This document shows, in pieces, positions 53,149-61,426 of a stretch of 64,000 nucleotides of DNA. This DNA comes from Ignavibacteria bacterium (GTDB lineage Bacteria; Bacteroidota; Ignavibacteria; UBA10030; SZUA-254). Position 1 is the first letter of the stretch; each line of letters starts with the position of its first letter. Location: the NCBI GenBank assembly GCA_016178595.1, contig JACOSY010000027.1:1-64000 (forward strand). The letters are read 5' to 3'. The position numbers were made by a program, and so were the translations under genes. The notes beneath the pieces were generated by a model, which did no database searches, was not told the DNA's origin, and saw only the letters and a list, made by a program, of their open reading frames with translations.

Positions 53149-53757
53149 TCAGCGGCCAAACGCGTATCGAGAAAAGTGCGGAACCTGGCAATTCGTCGCT
53201 GATAAATCTCCCAAGAGCGAGAGTGAGATATTCGCTGGCAACAGCGTGAATACCCCTTCCTCGTTATCGTACCAGAAATTCAAGATCGAGCTTATAAGGG
53301 TAAGATTCGTGGCACTGTACCCCAATACCGCAGATCTTTCAAAGACCAGTCCTTCAGGCTGAAAGCGAACAGCACAGTATGCAGTATCAAGTGTCATGGT
53401 AATCATTTGGTCTCTCGTAAGCGCGTTAGCCGGTATCATCAGACTTGCATTGACATCGACCGTCTTTCCTGCTTGAGAGACGTATGAGAATTTTGCGACT
53501 AATGTTCCGCCGGTATTTGCCGAGACCGACTGAGTCACCGAAACCTGGGGCTTGCTCGTCTTTGCTGCAGGTAAATTTTGTAAGGTAACACCCGAGGTGA
53601 GATTGTCGATGATATTGGATACCATCGCCGGGTGAGTTGCTTTTTGTTGTGTTTCCATCAGTGGCTCGACTACTGAACTATCGTTACATCCACTCAGGAA
53701 ACCTATCCCAACACACAAACAGAGTGTAGAAACAAAGAACAATACTGCTTTTTTCAT
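53149..53757 (-). CDS. Surface/periplasmic lipoprotein, ZU5-like domain (202 aa)
   Basis: Lipoprotein signal ending FLSGC. From about residue 80 the sequence resembles ZU5-type surface domains: NTGGTLVAKFSYVS, DVNASLMIPANALTRDQMITMTLD, VRFQPEGLVFERSAVLGYSATNL and the closing CQVPHFSRYAFG. It lacks catalytic motifs. It heads the lipoprotein-TPR-histidine kinase unit and has a candidate sigma-54 promoter and upstream palindrome. It could be the output or the surface sensor of the system; this is inference. Confidence 0.7.
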   Translation of the reverse strand: MKKAVLFFVSTLCLCVGIGFLSGCNDSSVVEPLMETQQKATHPAMVSNIIDNLTSGVTLQNLPAAKTSKPQVSVTQSVSANTGGTLVAKFSYVSQAGKTVDVNASLMIPANALTRDQMITMTLDTAYCAVRFQPEGLVFERSAVLGYSATNLTLISSILNFWYDNEEGVFTLLPANISLSLLGDLSATNCQVPHFSRYAFGR

Positions 53758-53792
53758 GGCATGTTGCCTTTCGTTTGATTGGTTTTTCTCAT

Positions 53793-53813
53793 GATACATT
53801 GTTTCAATGTATC
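53793..53813. repeat. Hairpin in the lipoprotein leader
   Basis: GATACATTG and CAATGTATC, perfect 9-bp stem with TTT loop, just downstream of the candidate sigma-54 promoter. Confidence 0.5.
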
Positions 53814-53820
53814 TTAGAAG

Positions 53821-53837
53821 TACAAAGGCCATGCCAA
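53821..53837 (-). promoter_or_regulatory. Candidate sigma-54 promoter of the lipoprotein-TPR-HK unit
   Basis: Minus strand TTGGCATGGCCTTTGTA: compared with the consensus TGGCACG-N4-TTGCA it matches except C to T at two places; the -24 GG and -12 TG spacing is right. No good TATATT promoter is seen here. Confidence 0.5.
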
Positions 53838-53943
53838 TCGACCGATGTATCAAATGCATTCGACTATTGCATGTTTTCAGTTGATATTGAAAGTGAGTGA
53901 GTGTAGTCCATCATGATGTGTAACAATTCATACCAACAAAAAT

Positions 53944-53958
53944 GTAACGATACGTTAC
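53944..53958. promoter_or_regulatory. Operator-like palindrome GTAAC-N5-GTTAC
   Basis: GTAAC, GATAC, GTTAC, extended by one base each side (TGTAAC ... GTTACA). Centre about 115 bp upstream of the sigma-54 candidate's -24 box, the usual place of an enhancer. A weaker half-site lies at 53920-53934. Confidence 0.65.
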
Positions 53959-53982
53959 AACTCCGTAGCGAATTAGTACACG

Positions 53983-55410
53983 TTAGTTATTGGCTGTTGC
54001 CAGAATCCGATCCAACCGAGGCCTCGATATTCGCATGATGGCAGCGGCTTTACTCTTATTTCCACCTACATGATTCAAAACATTAAGTGCAAGCCGTAGT
54101 TGAACGTCCTCCAATGCCGCTTCCGCTAAAGAGATTGTAAATGTAAGGGTTGAATCCTTATGTATCGGATGTAGAACATTACCATTCGATCGATTTTCAT
54201 ACTCCACACCGTTTAACATACCACGAGTGTTGAGAAAATCAAAATCTTTTTCGGTGAGCCATTCTTGCTCTTCAAGCAATACGGCACGCTCTATTGTATG
54301 TTTAAGTTCCCGGACATTTCCCTCCCACTCGTGATCCGTGAGGAGATCCAGCGCCTCAGGCGTCGTCCCACAGATGCTCTTACCGTAGATGCCATTGAAT
54401 AATCTGACAAACGAATCGACAAGTGACAATATATCACCTCTTCGCTCTCGAAGAGGTGGAATTTCCAGCGGAATAATCTTCAAACGATGATAGAGATCTT
54501 TTCTAAACTGACCGGATTTCATCTTCGCAGTGAGATCAACGCTTGTCGCCGCAACGATTCTCCCTTTGACGGGAATATCCTTCAATCCACCGAGCCTTCG
54601 CATGGTACGGCTTTCGATAACCTTCAGGAGCTTTGATTGCATGGCAAGTGAAATATCGCCGATCTCATCGAGGAAGATTGTCCCGTCGCCCGCCAGTTCG
54701 AACAGCCCGAGCTTCTTCTCCCGAGCGTCGGTGAATGCACCTTTCTCGAAGCCGAAGAGCTCTGATTCCAGCAGTGTTTCAGGAAGTGCCGAGCACGCAA
54801 TATCAACGAATGGCGAATTGCCGTTCTTGCTGTTGTAGTGAATTGCACGTGCAAGGAGTTCTTTCCCTGTTCCCGTCTCACCGGTAATGAGTACCGTCAT
54901 GAGTGGGTTGTCGATGACTTTCTTTGCACGGTCGAGTACTCCACGAAGGCTCTCTGATTCTCCGATGATCTGGTTGAAATCGTACGCTTTGTGCTGGAGG
55001 TCAATAAACCGTTGTTGCGCTTGCATCGTCTGCCAGTGATCTTCCATTGTATTGACTTGTTCACTCAACTGTCGCGCATCGCCTGGAAGCGCATAGTACT
55101 CGCTCGCTCCGCAACTCATGGCATCAACTGCATCGCGGTGACTCACTGACGATGCAACCATGAATACAGAGACATCATTGAATTGCAGGCGGAACGTCGC
55201 CAACATATCCTGGAGGAGATATTTTTCGAACGAAGCATCGATGAGCACGAGGTGCGGCGCGGTGAAGATCGCGCGGCTCATAAGAAACCGCGGAGAAGAT
55301 GTATACTGAATGTGAATAGTATCGGATTTTGCTACAATCTGTCTGATAATGTCAGCGAACTCCGTTTTGATACAGACGAGGATTTTGAATTTGTTTTGTG
55401 GTATTTTCAT
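53983..55410 (-). CDS. Sigma-54 activator with receiver-like N-terminus (475 aa)
   Basis: NtrC-type layout: receiver-like domain 1-125 with Asp58 in LVLIDASF (the dimer-pocket acidic pair is not evident, so phosphorylation is uncertain); AAA+ domain with Walker A GETGTGKE (177-184), contact loop GAFTDA (224-229; usual GAFTGA) and Walker B-like GTIFLDEIGD; and a Fis-type HTH at the end (HVGGNKSKAAAIMRISRPRLDRIL). The start overlaps the kinase gene's stop (ATGA), so they are translationally coupled. It likely binds the GTAAC-N5-GTTAC palindromes. Confidence 0.88.
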   Translation of the reverse strand: MKIPQNKFKILVCIKTEFADIIRQIVAKSDTIHIQYTSSPRFLMSRAIFTAPHLVLIDASFEKYLLQDMLATFRLQFNDVSVFMVASSVSHRDAVDAMSCGASEYYALPGDARQLSEQVNTMEDHWQTMQAQQRFIDLQHKAYDFNQIIGESESLRGVLDRAKKVIDNPLMTVLITGETGTGKELLARAIHYNSKNGNSPFVDIACSALPETLLESELFGFEKGAFTDAREKKLGLFELAGDGTIFLDEIGDISLAMQSKLLKVIESRTMRRLGGLKDIPVKGRIVAATSVDLTAKMKSGQFRKDLYHRLKIIPLEIPPLRERRGDILSLVDSFVRLFNGIYGKSICGTTPEALDLLTDHEWEGNVRELKHTIERAVLLEEQEWLTEKDFDFLNTRGMLNGVEYENRSNGNVLHPIHKDSTLTFTISLAEAALEDVQLRLALNVLNHVGGNKSKAAAIMRISRPRLDRILATANN

Positions 55411-58400
55411 GGCTTTATTATTCCTTCAGATAACTTCGGGATGCCTGCTTCAAGTGTATGAGCAACTTCAATCCTTTTATCCGATTTGAGATACATTGTG
55501 CCTAATTCTTCAGATGAGAATTTCGATCTGAAGTACTCAATCACCACGTGGGCTGCTTTGTAGTGCTCTCTCGCTTTCTCGCTATTTCCCCGCTGTTCGT
55601 ACTCCTGGCCGAGAGCATACGAAACCTTCCACGTGAGTTCTGTGACATGCTCTTCTTCGAGGAGGTCAAGACTATGTCGAAAATACATGATCGGCTTGTC
55701 TACAATGCCATTCAATTTTCCACGTTTCAATCGTTCCCTCGCAATTCGTCCAAGAATGTAATATAACTCTGCTGCAAGTCGTCGAGAGAGTGTCTGCGCT
55801 GTATCATTGTCGGCATTCAGAATGTTCAGCGATTCATCGAATTTGTGTGATGCAAGGTCTGCTTCGGCTTTTCTGAATGAGATTTCGACAAGCTTCTCAC
55901 TCACAGTTTCGATGCCACCGGTGAACGCTCTATCGTTCGCTTGGTATTGTTTTTCCGACTGCCGGAATGCTTGAAGCGCCTCGTGATAATACTCCAGCGA
56001 AGCGTAGAGTTGACCTTTGAGGTAATGATAGAGTGGCACAAGAGACAAAAGTTGTTGTGCTGCAATCGCTTGATGAGCTTCCTCCAAATAGTCTCGAACC
56101 ACAGAGAATCGACCGATCGTCGTATTTACATGAGCAAGCTCGAGGAGTGTTTGCCCGACACCAAGCGCATCCTGCATTTCTCTGTACATCTCGAGTGCTT
56201 GCACCCACCGAGTGTGGGCACACTCGTATAGTCCTTCTGCATATTCTACCTCGCCATAGTTCGTCAAGGAGAATGCAAGGCCGTTCTTCGCCTTCAATTC
56301 CGAAAATATTCTCTGCGCCTCGTCATAGTTGGATCGCGCTTCGCTGTACTCCTGAAGTTTATAGTGTGCAATTCCGATATTATTATGAAGAAGTCCGCGC
56401 TCATGCTTCATTGGCGATTCCATCGTCAATCGAAGCGCTCGATTCCATGAATCAAGTGCGCTGCGAGCTTCGCCCATTGCGCTGAATACATTACCGATGT
56501 TGTTCAACGCAGTCACCATCTTTTCCTCATACCCATAATCACGGTAAATGTGGAATGCGCGGTTGAACGATTCAATGGAATCCTGAAAGCTCCCCTTGTA
56601 GAACTGGGCGATACCAATATCGGTCTCAACAAGCGCAAGCTGCTGCCTATCGGGAAACGATTGTGCTAGTTCTTTTTGTACCTTTCCCATCATGATCGCT
56701 TCGTCCAGAGAGCCTTCCGTGATCTTCAGCGAAATGAGTTCCTCGCTGATTTCGAATCTATTAGCGGTATCCATCGATAACCGCAAGGCGTCCTCAAGAA
56801 TCCGTATAGCTTCTAAATTTTCGCCCAGCCTGACAAGCACTTTTCCAAGTTCTTTGGCAATGCCCATTTTTTTCGAATCGTCTTCCGGTAAATTGCCGAG
56901 TATTTCCTTATAGATGCGTGCACTATCGGTGTCACCACCACTGGCCGCGTATCCACGAGCAAGCATCACCCGAAGATGAAATATTTTTGCTGTGTCATTG
57001 CCTTGGCAGCGTAATGCATCCGCATAACGTTCACACGCGTCGACATATTTTTTCTCCCCGAACGCACGATCTCCTGATACTTCGTAATACGCACCCGCTT
57101 TCTCCACAGAACCGCCACGTTCACATTGCCTTCCCAGTTCATGGAGATCTTCTCCAGTAGGGTTTTCACTGCTTTCACACCAGCGTTGAGCAATTAATTG
57201 GTGAAGGCTTCGCCGTTCAGCTTCACTCAAGGAAGAATAAAGATTATTTTTAAGGCTAAGGTGCCGAAGGGAATATCTCGTTTCGTCCTCGGAAGATCGT
57301 ACAAATCCGCTTCGCGTGAGCGAGCATAGAAACTCTTCAAGGCGATCCTCATGAAAAGGAACCACGACCTTTAAGAGGTTACGCTCCGGCGCGCAATCGA
57401 AGCAAGAGAGTATCTCAAGGAGAATGCACTTATCACGGCGAAGGTTTTTAATCCGTGCGACGAACAGGCCTACAAGGGTATCAGCGAAAGAGCGTTCAAA
57501 CTCAGCGTTCATATCCATGAACGATGAACGCTCCTTGAGAGTAGACAGCGGAAGCGCATGAATAAGTAATCGAATCGCTTCGTGGACAATGCGCGGATTG
57601 CCACCGTAAACGGCAAAGAATTTTTCCACATACCCTGTTGGAACAATCTCTTGACCAAACGCAAAATCAAAAAGAACGCCGATATCGGCTTGAGACAATT
57701 CATTCAAAAGTACGGTTGTGACAGGCTCATCCGGAGGAAAAGGCAATTCGCAATCGCGATCATCGGACTCGGCGAGAACAAGCATTATTTTTTCACCATT
57801 TTGCCATGCACTGGCGAGCAGCTCAGTAATTTCCCGCCGAACTTCCTGATGAAGAGTCGTCCAGCCGTCTGCAAGGATCAACAGTGGTCGGAGATGTGAT
57901 GGATCGTGTAATCGTCTCAAGCAATCCGTCAATGGCGGATCATCGTGGCTACCAGCAGAAATATGCACGATAAGAAGGCCGTCCACTATTGCATTTTTTG
58001 CAATTTCTCGGAGGAACGCCGTCTTTCCACCCCCTGATGAAGCTTCAACAAGTATTACTTTTCGGTGCGCCTCGGCTGATTCTTTGAAATGGCGAATCTC
58101 TTTCTGAACAATTTCTTTTTCTCTTTCTCTTCCAACAAAAATCCCGCACGATGCTTGCACGAGATATTCCTTGATACGTTCTTCAAGGCCTGATGAAGCA
58201 AACTGCATAAGCACATCGCGTGCCGATTGATACCGCTCGTCTGGATTTTTTTGGCATAGTGTTGCAACAATCTCCGGCAGAGGCGACACGATATTATTTC
58301 GATCCTCGAAGCGAGGAAAAGCGGTCGTAAGAGCATTTTTCATCACTTCTATCGGTGTTTCACCGCGATGCGGAAAACGATTCTCCCACAGATAATAAAA

Positions 58401-59030
58401 GGTCGCACCGAGCGAATACAGGTCCAATCTCCTGTCGGGTGATTTTCCTTGGAGAAGCTCCGGAGCAATGTATTCGACAGTGCCGCGCAAAGACGGAAAT
58501 TCGGCTGATCGTGAGGTTGTAATACTAAAGCCGAAATCCGTCAACTTGACATGGATTGAGGGCAGTGATCCTTCGTGCAATTTAGTTGGCCGAAGGATGA
58601 ATATGTTTTGCGGTTTGATGTCGTAATGGATGATGTCACACCGGTGAATGGAATCGAGTGTGACGAGGACCTGGACGAGCGTCTCTTCCAGCAATCTTAC
58701 CTTCGTTGCATCGTGCGGCATTGCCTGAAAGTACTGCATAGCATCACACCCATCGAGGTATTCCATGGTGTAGTAATATCGATCAAGTAACTGCAAGGTG
58801 TCGCTCGATTCGCTCACTTTCCCAAACTCGAACACGCGCATGAGATTAGGGTGTTCAAACCGTCTGAGGATCTCAAATTCTTTCCGAATATTTACTTCAT
58901 CGACTGATCGGGTGGAATTGAGAATTTTTATCGCGATATTTGAATCGGCGGTTTTATCATGAGCAAGGTACACTTCACCCGAACCACCTTCGCCAAGTTT
59001 CCTGACAATCTCGTACCGACCGTTAATCAT
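55407..59030 (-). CDS. Large Ser/Thr protein kinase with P-loop (STAND-like) region and TPR array (1207 aa)
   Basis: Kinase domain ~1-285: Gly-rich GEGGSGEVYLA, Lys35 in NIAIKIL, catalytic loop IIHYDIKPQN (HYD instead of HRD), DFG in LTDFGFS and YIAPELL. A P-loop ATPase begins FVGREREKEIV with Walker A EASSGGGKTAF (~330) and resembles AAA_16/STAND regulators. From ~640 to 1190, about a dozen TPRs follow (for example VTALNNIGNVFSAMGEARSALDSW). This is the architecture of PknK/MalT-like signal integrators. ATG 59030 with GGAGG before it overlaps the permease stop by 8 bases. The link to a transporter operon is unusual. Confidence 0.88.
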   Translation of the reverse strand: MINGRYEIVRKLGEGGSGEVYLAHDKTADSNIAIKILNSTRSVDEVNIRKEFEILRRFEHPNLMRVFEFGKVSESSDTLQLLDRYYYTMEYLDGCDAMQYFQAMPHDATKVRLLEETLVQVLVTLDSIHRCDIIHYDIKPQNIFILRPTKLHEGSLPSIHVKLTDFGFSITTSRSAEFPSLRGTVEYIAPELLQGKSPDRRLDLYSLGATFYYLWENRFPHRGETPIEVMKNALTTAFPRFEDRNNIVSPLPEIVATLCQKNPDERYQSARDVLMQFASSGLEERIKEYLVQASCGIFVGREREKEIVQKEIRHFKESAEAHRKVILVEASSGGGKTAFLREIAKNAIVDGLLIVHISAGSHDDPPLTDCLRRLHDPSHLRPLLILADGWTTLHQEVRREITELLASAWQNGEKIMLVLAESDDRDCELPFPPDEPVTTVLLNELSQADIGVLFDFAFGQEIVPTGYVEKFFAVYGGNPRIVHEAIRLLIHALPLSTLKERSSFMDMNAEFERSFADTLVGLFVARIKNLRRDKCILLEILSCFDCAPERNLLKVVVPFHEDRLEEFLCSLTRSGFVRSSEDETRYSLRHLSLKNNLYSSLSEAERRSLHQLIAQRWCESSENPTGEDLHELGRQCERGGSVEKAGAYYEVSGDRAFGEKKYVDACERYADALRCQGNDTAKIFHLRVMLARGYAASGGDTDSARIYKEILGNLPEDDSKKMGIAKELGKVLVRLGENLEAIRILEDALRLSMDTANRFEISEELISLKITEGSLDEAIMMGKVQKELAQSFPDRQQLALVETDIGIAQFYKGSFQDSIESFNRAFHIYRDYGYEEKMVTALNNIGNVFSAMGEARSALDSWNRALRLTMESPMKHERGLLHNNIGIAHYKLQEYSEARSNYDEAQRIFSELKAKNGLAFSLTNYGEVEYAEGLYECAHTRWVQALEMYREMQDALGVGQTLLELAHVNTTIGRFSVVRDYLEEAHQAIAAQQLLSLVPLYHYLKGQLYASLEYYHEALQAFRQSEKQYQANDRAFTGGIETVSEKLVEISFRKAEADLASHKFDESLNILNADNDTAQTLSRRLAAELYYILGRIARERLKRGKLNGIVDKPIMYFRHSLDLLEEEHVTELTWKVSYALGQEYEQRGNSEKAREHYKAAHVVIEYFRSKFSSEELGTMYLKSDKRIEVAHTLEAGIPKLSEGIIKP

Positions 59031-60393
59031 TCCCGCCTCCATGATGTCCACCTTGGATTCCATACTGAAGCCGCTCTGCGCAACGGTTCACAGAGAGAAC
59101 AACAAGCGTAAGAGCGATGCCCGGGAACATACTTACCCACCATCCGCGTTCGAGATACGCAAGAGATTCACCGATCATATTTCCCAAGCTCGGTGTCGGG
59201 GGCTGGATACCGAGTCCCAGAAAACTCAACGACGCCTCTGCGAGAATGACGTTACCGAATTGAAGCACGGCGGCAACAACAACTGTTGGGAAAATGTTGG
59301 GAATGATATGGTTCATTGTAATGTGAACGGTTGATCTCCCAAGCATACGTGCCGCAAGAATGAATTCTCTTTCACGGAGCGCGATCACTTCTCCACGGAC
59401 CATCCGAGCGACACTCATCCATCCAGTCGCACCGAGAACAAGGATAAGAAGCAGCGTCGAGTTACCGAAAAAAGCGATAATCGCGATAACCAAGAATAGC
59501 GACGGAACCGCAAGTAATAGATCGACCATTCGCATCAAAACGTGATCGATCCACCTTTTGTTTGAAAATCCCGCAACTATGCCGATCACCGTTCCAATGA
59601 TGAGAGAGAGAACCATTGCACACGATCCTACAAACAACGTGATCCTCATCCCGTAAAGCACACGGCTGAAAACATCTCTTCCAAGATTATCGGTTCCGAA
59701 GAGAAAGGCAACCGACACCATACCACTCTGTGATGAATTGTCTCGAACATCCTGGCCGGCAATTTCAATGCGCTCATTCCCTCGGAAGAGGTTGATATTC
59801 GCTTCATCAAACAAATTTCGAAATTCCGCACTCATTTCATCCGTTCGATCTTCACCTGACGCTGAGCGTTCTGAAGATGCGAAAGCAGAAGATGAAACAT
59901 AGGCTCTCTCCATCGGTTTCAGAAGGCGCATCGTCCGAAGATCACCCTGTGACGATGGATCATAGGGAGCGAACAGGGGTGCTTCCAGCGCTATGATAAC
60001 GTAGGTAACGACAAGCCAGAAATCGGCCTTCATTGCGCTCGATAATTGAGGACGTCGAGCGGGGTAAAAAAATCGATCACGATTTCCATTCTCTCCTCTC
60101 CGATGAGACCCGACCAATATTCTCACGAGCATTCCAACAACAATCATCCAGACAATCGCTGCAACCCAATATTCAACAAGAGCGCTCCAGCGAATCGATG
60201 TTCCCGATTCTCCCATAGAGGTAACGAGAACCGGCACTGCAAGAACAATGGATAGAATGCTCGACCATAAGAATTTCCATCTCCAGCACGAGACGACAAC
60301 GACACAAATTGCAAGAAAAATACATCGCCCGTGGAAGGCGGTGATCAGCGTCTTTTCTGACCTCTGTTCTTCCGTGTATGCGTTCCTATTCAT
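59023..60393 (-). CDS. Peptide-type ABC transporter permease, DppC-like with extra N-terminal region (456 aa)
   Basis: The C-terminal ~270 residues are a standard DppC/OppC permease: FLFGTDNLGRDVFSRVLYGMRITLFVG, then the EAA loop GEVIALREREFILAARMLGRSTVHITMNHIIPNI and ILAEASLSFLGLGIQPPTPSLGNMI. Typical members have ~300 residues. Here ~125 residues with about three additional membrane helices precede, and a polar Ser/Asp/Glu-rich segment of ~75 residues separates the first DppC helix (LAPLFAPYDP) from the core. ATG 60393 overlaps the upstream permease stop. Confidence 0.85.
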   Translation of the reverse strand: MNRNAYTEEQRSEKTLITAFHGRCIFLAICVVVVSCWRWKFLWSSILSIVLAVPVLVTSMGESGTSIRWSALVEYWVAAIVWMIVVGMLVRILVGSHRRGENGNRDRFFYPARRPQLSSAMKADFWLVVTYVIIALEAPLFAPYDPSSQGDLRTMRLLKPMERAYVSSSAFASSERSASGEDRTDEMSAEFRNLFDEANINLFRGNERIEIAGQDVRDNSSQSGMVSVAFLFGTDNLGRDVFSRVLYGMRITLFVGSCAMVLSLIIGTVIGIVAGFSNKRWIDHVLMRMVDLLLAVPSLFLVIAIIAFFGNSTLLLILVLGATGWMSVARMVRGEVIALREREFILAARMLGRSTVHITMNHIIPNIFPTVVVAAVLQFGNVILAEASLSFLGLGIQPPTPSLGNMIGESLAYLERGWWVSMFPGIALTLVVLSVNRCAERLQYGIQGGHHGGGND

Positions 60394-61361
60394 GTCTCCA
60401 CTCTCGGGTCGATCAACATGTACAGTACATCCGCAAGGCAATTCCCCAAAATGACGACCGCCCCCGCAACGACGGTGCAACCCATGATGAGAGGATAATC
60501 CCGGGAGACGATCGCCATCACGGCAAGGCGTCCCATGCCCGGCCACGCATACATGGTTTCTGTGACCAAGGCTCCAGTGAGCAACGTGCCAAGTTCAAGT
60601 CCAAGGAGCGTTACGACGGGTCCAACGGCATTGGGAAGTTCGTACGAAAGGAATACCTTCCGCCGCGGTACACCAAAACTCGTGGCGTAGGTGAGATATT
60701 CTTCATGTTGAAGCTTGATGAGACTCGCACGAAAATACCGGGTCAACGCCGCAGTGCCCGGGATAGCGACCGTTATCGCGGGAAGGATGAGATGCTTGAT
60801 GAAATCAATAGTACGTTCATTGAACGCAAGACGCTCGGCGCCGATAGAAAACATCTGAGATGAGGGCAACAGGCCGAGAGCGTACGAGAAGACTGCGAGC
60901 AATACAATTCCAATCCAAAATGTCGGAAGGGTGAAGAGAACCATACTACCGCTCGAAACACACCGATCGAGAAAGCTTCCTTCATGGCGTGCAGCCATCA
61001 GTCCAATGAACAGTCCAAGGACAAGTTCAATAACTATTGCAACCAGGGCGAGGACGATGGTATTTGGCAAAAACGTTGCAACGAGTTCTCCGACCGGACG
61101 TCCGTGGCTGATAGAAACTCCAAAATTACCGACAAGGCAATTTCTCATCCATTCTGTGAATTGCACATGAAGCGGCTTGTCCAAACCGAAATGCTCTCGC
61201 ACCTCTGCTGCAACCGAAGCGGAAACCCTGGGAGAGAGCGTAGACAGAATAGGATCTCCTGGTGCGGCGTGAGCTATAATAAAAACGAGCGAAAGGAGGC
61301 ATAGCACAAGGAGTACTCCGGTAATCATCCGCTTAATTGTAAAGTACACAATATCGATCAT
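60390..61361 (-). CDS. Peptide-type ABC transporter permease, DppB-like (323 aa)
   Basis: Six membrane helices with DppB marks: HAAPGDPI after the first helix, HFGLDKPLHVQFTEWMRNCLVGNFGVSISHGRPV, the EAA loop YFRASLIKLQHEEYLTYATSFGVPRRKVFLSYELPNAVGPVVTLLGLELGTLLTGALVTE-type segment and a final AVVILGNCLADVLYMLIDPRV. It pairs with the DppC-like permease. ATG at 61361; a GTG 4 codons earlier is possible. It lies 65 bases after the binding-protein gene. Confidence 0.9.
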   Translation of the reverse strand: MIDIVYFTIKRMITGVLLVLCLLSLVFIIAHAAPGDPILSTLSPRVSASVAAEVREHFGLDKPLHVQFTEWMRNCLVGNFGVSISHGRPVGELVATFLPNTIVLALVAIVIELVLGLFIGLMAARHEGSFLDRCVSSGSMVLFTLPTFWIGIVLLAVFSYALGLLPSSQMFSIGAERLAFNERTIDFIKHLILPAITVAIPGTAALTRYFRASLIKLQHEEYLTYATSFGVPRRKVFLSYELPNAVGPVVTLLGLELGTLLTGALVTETMYAWPGMGRLAVMAIVSRDYPLIMGCTVVAGAVVILGNCLADVLYMLIDPRVET

Positions 61362-61426
61362 AGTTCGGTCCACTACAATTGCCGCCCGGACGTCCGGAAA
61401 ATTTTCTCATCGATGATCATACGCAC

